From NCBI GenBank assembly GCA_950295325.1, contig OX485808.1, positions 41,317,180-41,381,179 on the forward strand: a DNA stretch of 64,000 bases, given 5' to 3'. A program made the position numbers and the translations under genes. The DNA is from Polytrichum commune. Taxonomy: Eukaryota > Streptophyta > Polytrichopsida > Polytrichales > Polytrichaceae. Shown in pieces: positions 59,701 through 64,000 of the stretch. The number at the start of each line of letters is the position of its first letter. The stretch's first letter is position 1. The notes under the pieces are model-generated. The model worked only from the letters and a program-made list of their open reading frames with translations, made no database searches and was not told the DNA's origin.

Positions 59701-60457
59701 TTAAGTAGGGTGGGGTGTTATATATATATATATATAAAGGCCCACACACTTTGGGAGAGACCTTAATCCCATCATCCCAAATATTGAGATTAATTTTATT
59801 TATAACATTCAATATTTCATGCATAAAAGGAAACCCTTAGGGAAGGAGGAATGCCCTTCCCAAAATGCTAAAGAGGACTCATTTTCGCCCCATCTCTCTC
59901 AAGTGTAGTGTGGCTAAAAAGGGTGTGTGAACTCCTAGGGGTGTGGTAGTTTTGAGTGTGTTGTGATGGCCTGGTTAGGTTGTGATTACACAAGTGGTGT
60001 CGTGGCATGGCTAGGTTGTGAGTGGCTCTCTCTCTTTTTCCTTTGAAATGTTTTGAAGATTGCTTATAGAGTGTATGAATTTAGGGTTTAGGAACATGAT
60101 GTGTGAGGAAGATACGTAGCACGCTAATGTCCAAGGGATTTTTGGGCATGATCGGTCAAAATGCTAGTGTTTGCAAGTCCAACCGGTTATTTCTCAAACT
60201 CAACTCTACAAGATCGGTAGCTTCAAAACATCAACGCCACCAAATGGCCTTTGACGTTATTTCACAAGATCGATAATTATGTTGAAGCGTTGAACTTCAA
60301 ACATTTATTTCTCAAACTCAACATGTGCATTTGTAACTATTGGTCAGTTCTCCCGTATCATTTCAGCCGATCATGTGTGCGCTTCACTAAGGATAGATCT
60401 CTCTTCCCAATTGGATAGACAATGATATTTTGCAATTCTCCCATATTTATTGGTGCT

Positions 60458-60786
60458 CATGATAGTAGAAAATTATGTCCAAAAACACCGTAGCCAAAAT
60501 CGGCTGAGATTCTTTTGACTAGCCTTATATGCAGTTGCTAAACAATTACATATATATTGTTTTACAACAACAATTTCATGACGTTTAGAGCGTGTAATAT
60601 ACCGTTGGAAAGGTGTTTTCAAGACCTTTCCAACAATTTCTTACACAAATACAAATTACTTAAAATTTTGGTTGCTTAACCAATAAACAAATATGCAATG
60701 TTTAAGCAACTGTTGATCACGCTGGTCAAGATAACCGCAACCAATTTTGGTTGCGGTTGTTTTTGACATAATTTTCTACTATGATG
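60458..60786. mobile_element. MITE with long inverted termini
   Basis: The left terminus from 60458 (CATGATAGTAGAAAATTATG) matches the reverse complement of the right terminus ending at 60786 (CATCATAGTAGAAAATTATG), with similarity continuing inwards for about 80 bases ('cc.aaaat.gg', then 'agttgct.aaac'). The interior also has an 11-base perfect stem (GTTGGAAAGGT) at 60603-60633. Non-coding; superfamily unassigned. Confidence 0.75.
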
Positions 60787-62537
60787 TGTCTATTTGAAAG
60801 TAGTTTGGTGAAAAGATACGATGTTGTTTTGCTAGTTAGTTGTAGTAGCTATTGGGATGCTAGAGTCTTCTTGTTAAAGCAAAACCCCAGAGAAGGGCCC
60901 TAGAGTGCTCACTAATGTTTGAGCAGTGATTTCTCTCTATAAAATTAAAGTGGTAATAATATTAATATAATGGGTTGATAAATAGACTTGTGGAGCCACT
61001 TCACATGGGACGTCTACGTCATTTGTCTACGTCATGGTAGAATTGAAGTTCATGAAATTGGTTTCAAAGATCCAAAAAGCTGCTAGAGTTAATTTAAGGC
61101 CCCCTACCATGAAATCGATAGAATACTTTGCTAACGTTTATTAAGTCCATGAAGTAGCTTGGAACCTTCATGAAATTGAGTTTGTACTTCTACGAAGTCA
61201 TCTTACTAGGAGTATGGTTATTTATCATTCTTGCGTCATCTGAGTCATCTGCCTCCGACAAAATTGAGGCACAGTTAGGAGGCACTGGCATTTTTGTCCA
61301 TAAGGTACATACTAGGTCTTAAGTGGCACATTTTCCTAATTGGACACCTAATATATTTGATTGGACCAGGTATGCAGATCAATGAGGATCACAAAGCAAA
61401 CATCATGAAGACACATGTTTAAAATACAATGGATCGCGTCTTTCTTCCAATATTAATAACTAATCTACACTTGCTAGTGAACACAGTTCGGAGGATTTGT
61501 ATATACATTAATTTCCACACAATCCAACAAACATAGTTTGCTAAAATAGGTCATACTTTAATAGTTCGACATTTTAATTAGAAACGGAGTATTTGCTTCA
61601 ATATAATGGAAACTTCGACATTTCAATTGGAAAGTTCGACATTTCAATTAGAAACTAACGTTGGGGATATGACCCCACGTAACTTCTTGATGATTACATA
61701 TATAAGATGATACAATGGTTTTGCTTACATAACATATACCTAATCATCTTGTGCGATAGGTATTTATAATGTAGTCAGGGTAGCAAAGAAGAATCACAAG
61801 ACCATCATGAAACTTGACTACACGTGACCATGCTAATTGGGCCCGCAAAGCCAGTATGTCATTAACTATAGCCCATAGAGGCTTCAAAGCCATGCAATGC
61901 GATGTGCACAAGTAGTTTGTTCTAACTTGGTGAAATTTTAATATATAACTAATAATTGATTCCTATGCCGCCGTTTTTCATGACTTCCCACCCATCCGCA
62001 TGCAAAGGGTAATTGTGCACCTTCTTGGAACAACCTTAATAATTCTCGGTGTAGCAATCTTAATAATTAAGCATGCAACACACACAAAGCACGGTAAATG
62101 GTTGTGGGCCCCATTAACTTCACTTAAGTGCCCAAATTTGTGGGTGCAAAGCCGTTCTTCTTTGATGCCCATCATCACCCCTTACCATTGGCTCTTTTTC
62201 ACTATACATGTTTGAAATGCATGAATATGGACTCAAGTCTATGGAGTAGGGTATTGTGCTAATTCAAGTAGTGGTAACACTTATCGATTCCACATAGGTT
62301 AGAAACTCGACCCCCTTTCGATGGGTGGCAACATCATCAAAGAGGCGCTAGACTAACGTATGCATGTGTTATTCAATAATTTCTCTTAATAGGACCCCCA
62401 TAGTTGGTCGGTCCCTGGTTCAACGAGGGTCAAAGAACAAATACCATAAAGACATGTTTTAGGGGAAGTGGACTACATCTTCAAATTTGATCAAACTACT
62501 CCATGTTCAACAATGAACACATTTGAGAGGATCTATG
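60787..62537. other. non-genic AT-rich region
   Basis: No supported exon. Three close copies of 'ttcgacattt.aatt.gaaa' lie at 61561-61660, and a diverged copy of a repeat also present near 23110-23220 lies at 61040-61210. Confidence 0.5.
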
Positions 62538-62933
62538 TAGTGCCACCCTCTATAAATGTTACACCTATAAGTGTTAACCCTCTCTAAATGTTAACTTTCT
62601 TCTACTGCCCACATATTGCACACTATAAATGTTAAACGAGTCAACTATTAACAAAATAGTACTCCCTTTGTAAATTTGACTCTACAAATGTTAATGAATG
62701 AAATACAACCACAATATGGCTTTCACCAAAGAGTCATTGATTCATACTTCACCCGTGATTTGTAAACTTTATTGAATAAAGTATTGATTGGGTTTGTATA
62801 CATTCATAAACTTAACATTTGTATATTGGTCAAAAAAGCAATTTACTAATTTTCTAATTGTTAATTATTAGCACCTTTATAAATGTTAACTTTGATCCAC
62901 TCCCGAGGGTTAACATCTATAGAGGGTAGACTG
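62538..62933. mobile_element. pogo-type (Emigrant/Lemi-like) MITE
   Basis: The left end, TAGTGCCACCCTCTATAAATG, matches the reverse complement of the right end, CAGTCTACCCTCTATAGATG, allowing one indel, and a TA follows the right end at 62934. The terminus CAGT...CCTCTATAAAT resembles what is recalled of plant pogo-derived MITEs. The inner sequence is rich in repeats of 'tctataaatgttaa'. No coding capacity. Confidence 0.65.
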
Positions 62934-64000
62934 TACACTCTAAATCTCGTTGTATCATGCCGTTGGCAATCAAAGGAAGGTAATGGAGAATGTACATTAT
63001 AAGTACTATCAACTAGGGAGCACATCAGCTCGCCAAACGATCATTCTCTACTACCACACCTCAAACCATGATATCTCCTACAAGAGAGGACCCCGTACAA
63101 TAGGGAGGGAAGCTTCAAATATTTTAGTACCCAAACTTAGTCTCCCACCAAACCAAATTGACACTACTATATAAGGTCCATACCTCCAACCGTTTGTGGC
63201 TCACTCTTCAAGCATTTCCATATCTCATTGTTGCCATTCCATGCGTTCAGAACCCACACATGCTGGTTTTAGCAGGTGCCGGCCCAAGTAGCTCATGCTT
63301 TGCCTGAGCCACTGCTCCCCGAAAAAATATGCCCTACGTGTAGTACGTACAATTCCAGGATGCAAGCGTGTAGTCCGTACAATTGTACGGACCACTGCGA
63401 TAGGGTGCCGAGGTTCCTCTCGGCCGAGAGGAACCTCCGTTGCCAAGGGCCAGCCTTGGATATCCAAGGCTCCTCTCGGCCGAGAGGAACCTAGAGGCCA
63501 GATTCTTGATATCCAAGGCTGGCCGAGGTTCCTCTCGGCCGAGAGGAACCTAGAGGCCAGATTGTTACTGCACTTGAAAGATTGATGTATGTGACATGGG
63601 CATTTCATGTGGGGAACATGAAGAGGACAACTTAGACCCTATCTCCAATGGAAATATTTTTTATAATTTGAACCTCGATCTTGACTACATCAAATGTCTT
63701 CCAATGCAGTTGTACAGGAGTGAAGTTACACTCTCGGAACTGTGATTTCAAATTCCTATATGGGATCAGACAGGTCAACTAATAGCTCATTCGGCTAATT
63801 TTGTGATGGAACACCTGAAGGAGAGTAACAAATAGATAACATGGAGGCATAGCAGATTGTGCTTGTATAGTTCACCTAATTGACTATCTTAATTTCCCAA
63901 CCACGGGCTTGTGTAATTGCTATGTGGGCCTATATTGGGAGAAAGGGAATATAGACTTTGACCTGTCATACGTTTTGCATCTCAACTCCAATTCTGGAAA
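62934..64000. other. non-genic region to the end of the window
   Basis: No supported exon apart from open frames created by the palindromes at 63405-63560. Confidence 0.45.
63405..63560. repeat. outlying cluster of three B-family palindromes
   Basis: Three TCGGCCGA-centred palindromes at about 63411-63438, 63469-63491 and 63529-63551, embedded in a repeated linker ('gaacctagaggccagatt', 'ttgatatccaaggctggcc'). They lie 11 kb from cluster B with no element gene nearby. Confidence 0.9.

Larger units (their letters stand above)
53821..60457. other. non-genic AT-rich region
   Basis: No supported exons over more than 6 kb. Visible: a 41-base tandem duplication at 54791-54872; a 20-base repeat ('ttgg.cgttggatgcgtgc') at 54298 and 55623; a dispersed repeat at 56682-56733 and 60138-60188; G or C homopolymer runs near 57047, 57467 and 59499; and a TA run near 59719. 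Confidence 0.5.

Overview
The window looks like nuclear DNA of a land plant. Evidence: genes split by GT-AG introns, a plant PRMT7-type protein arginine methyltransferase, a long SPL1/SPL12-class SBP-box transcription factor with ankyrin repeats and a C-terminal membrane segment, and interstitial CCCTAAA telomere-type repeats. Transposon genes of the DUF7869 and ParB-like kinds suggest a seed-free plant, perhaps a bryophyte, but this is recollection and not proof.

Layout. 1-3.5 kb is non-genic with two decayed small DNA transposons. 3.6-10.3 kb is PRMT7 on the plus strand: 15 exons join in frame into 727 residues, and intron 4 carries a long foldback hairpin. 11.4-18.4 kb is the SPL gene on the minus strand: 12 exons join in frame into 1258 residues, convergent with PRMT7. 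18.4-25.5 kb is its upstream region plus a repeat-rich gap with a long inverted repeat.

25.5-52.6 kb is the accessory core, a nest of large mobile elements. Cluster 1 (minus, 25.6-34.9 kb) has a DUF7869 transposase-like gene, an FCP1/HAD phosphatase-like gene and small coiled-coil genes. Cluster A (plus, 37.9-46.1 kb) has a four-exon gene with all junctions in phase 0, predicting a 1652-residue protein: novel N-terminal domain, ParB/DGQHR-like domain, putative DNA-methyltransferase-like domain, disordered linker and FCP1-like domain, followed by a small basic-tailed gene. Cluster B (minus, 52.1-46.9 kb) is a diverged, broken homologue facing A tail to tail. It shares A's exon boundaries but lacks the FCP1 part.

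The most striking signal is that each of these genes has its introns loaded with copies of a perfect palindrome, one family per lineage. TTTGGGTCG-AC-CGACCCAAA serves both the DUF7869 gene and cluster A. A GGTTCCTC...GAGGAACC family serves cluster B and there reaches a roughly 280-base nested palindrome. In cluster A the palindrome even occurs twice inside coding sequence. A ParB-like protein encoded beside iterated palindromes invites a site-binding (parS-like) model, which is inference.

52.7-64 kb is AT-rich and non-genic, with a minisatellite, two MITEs and an outlying set of B-family palindromes.
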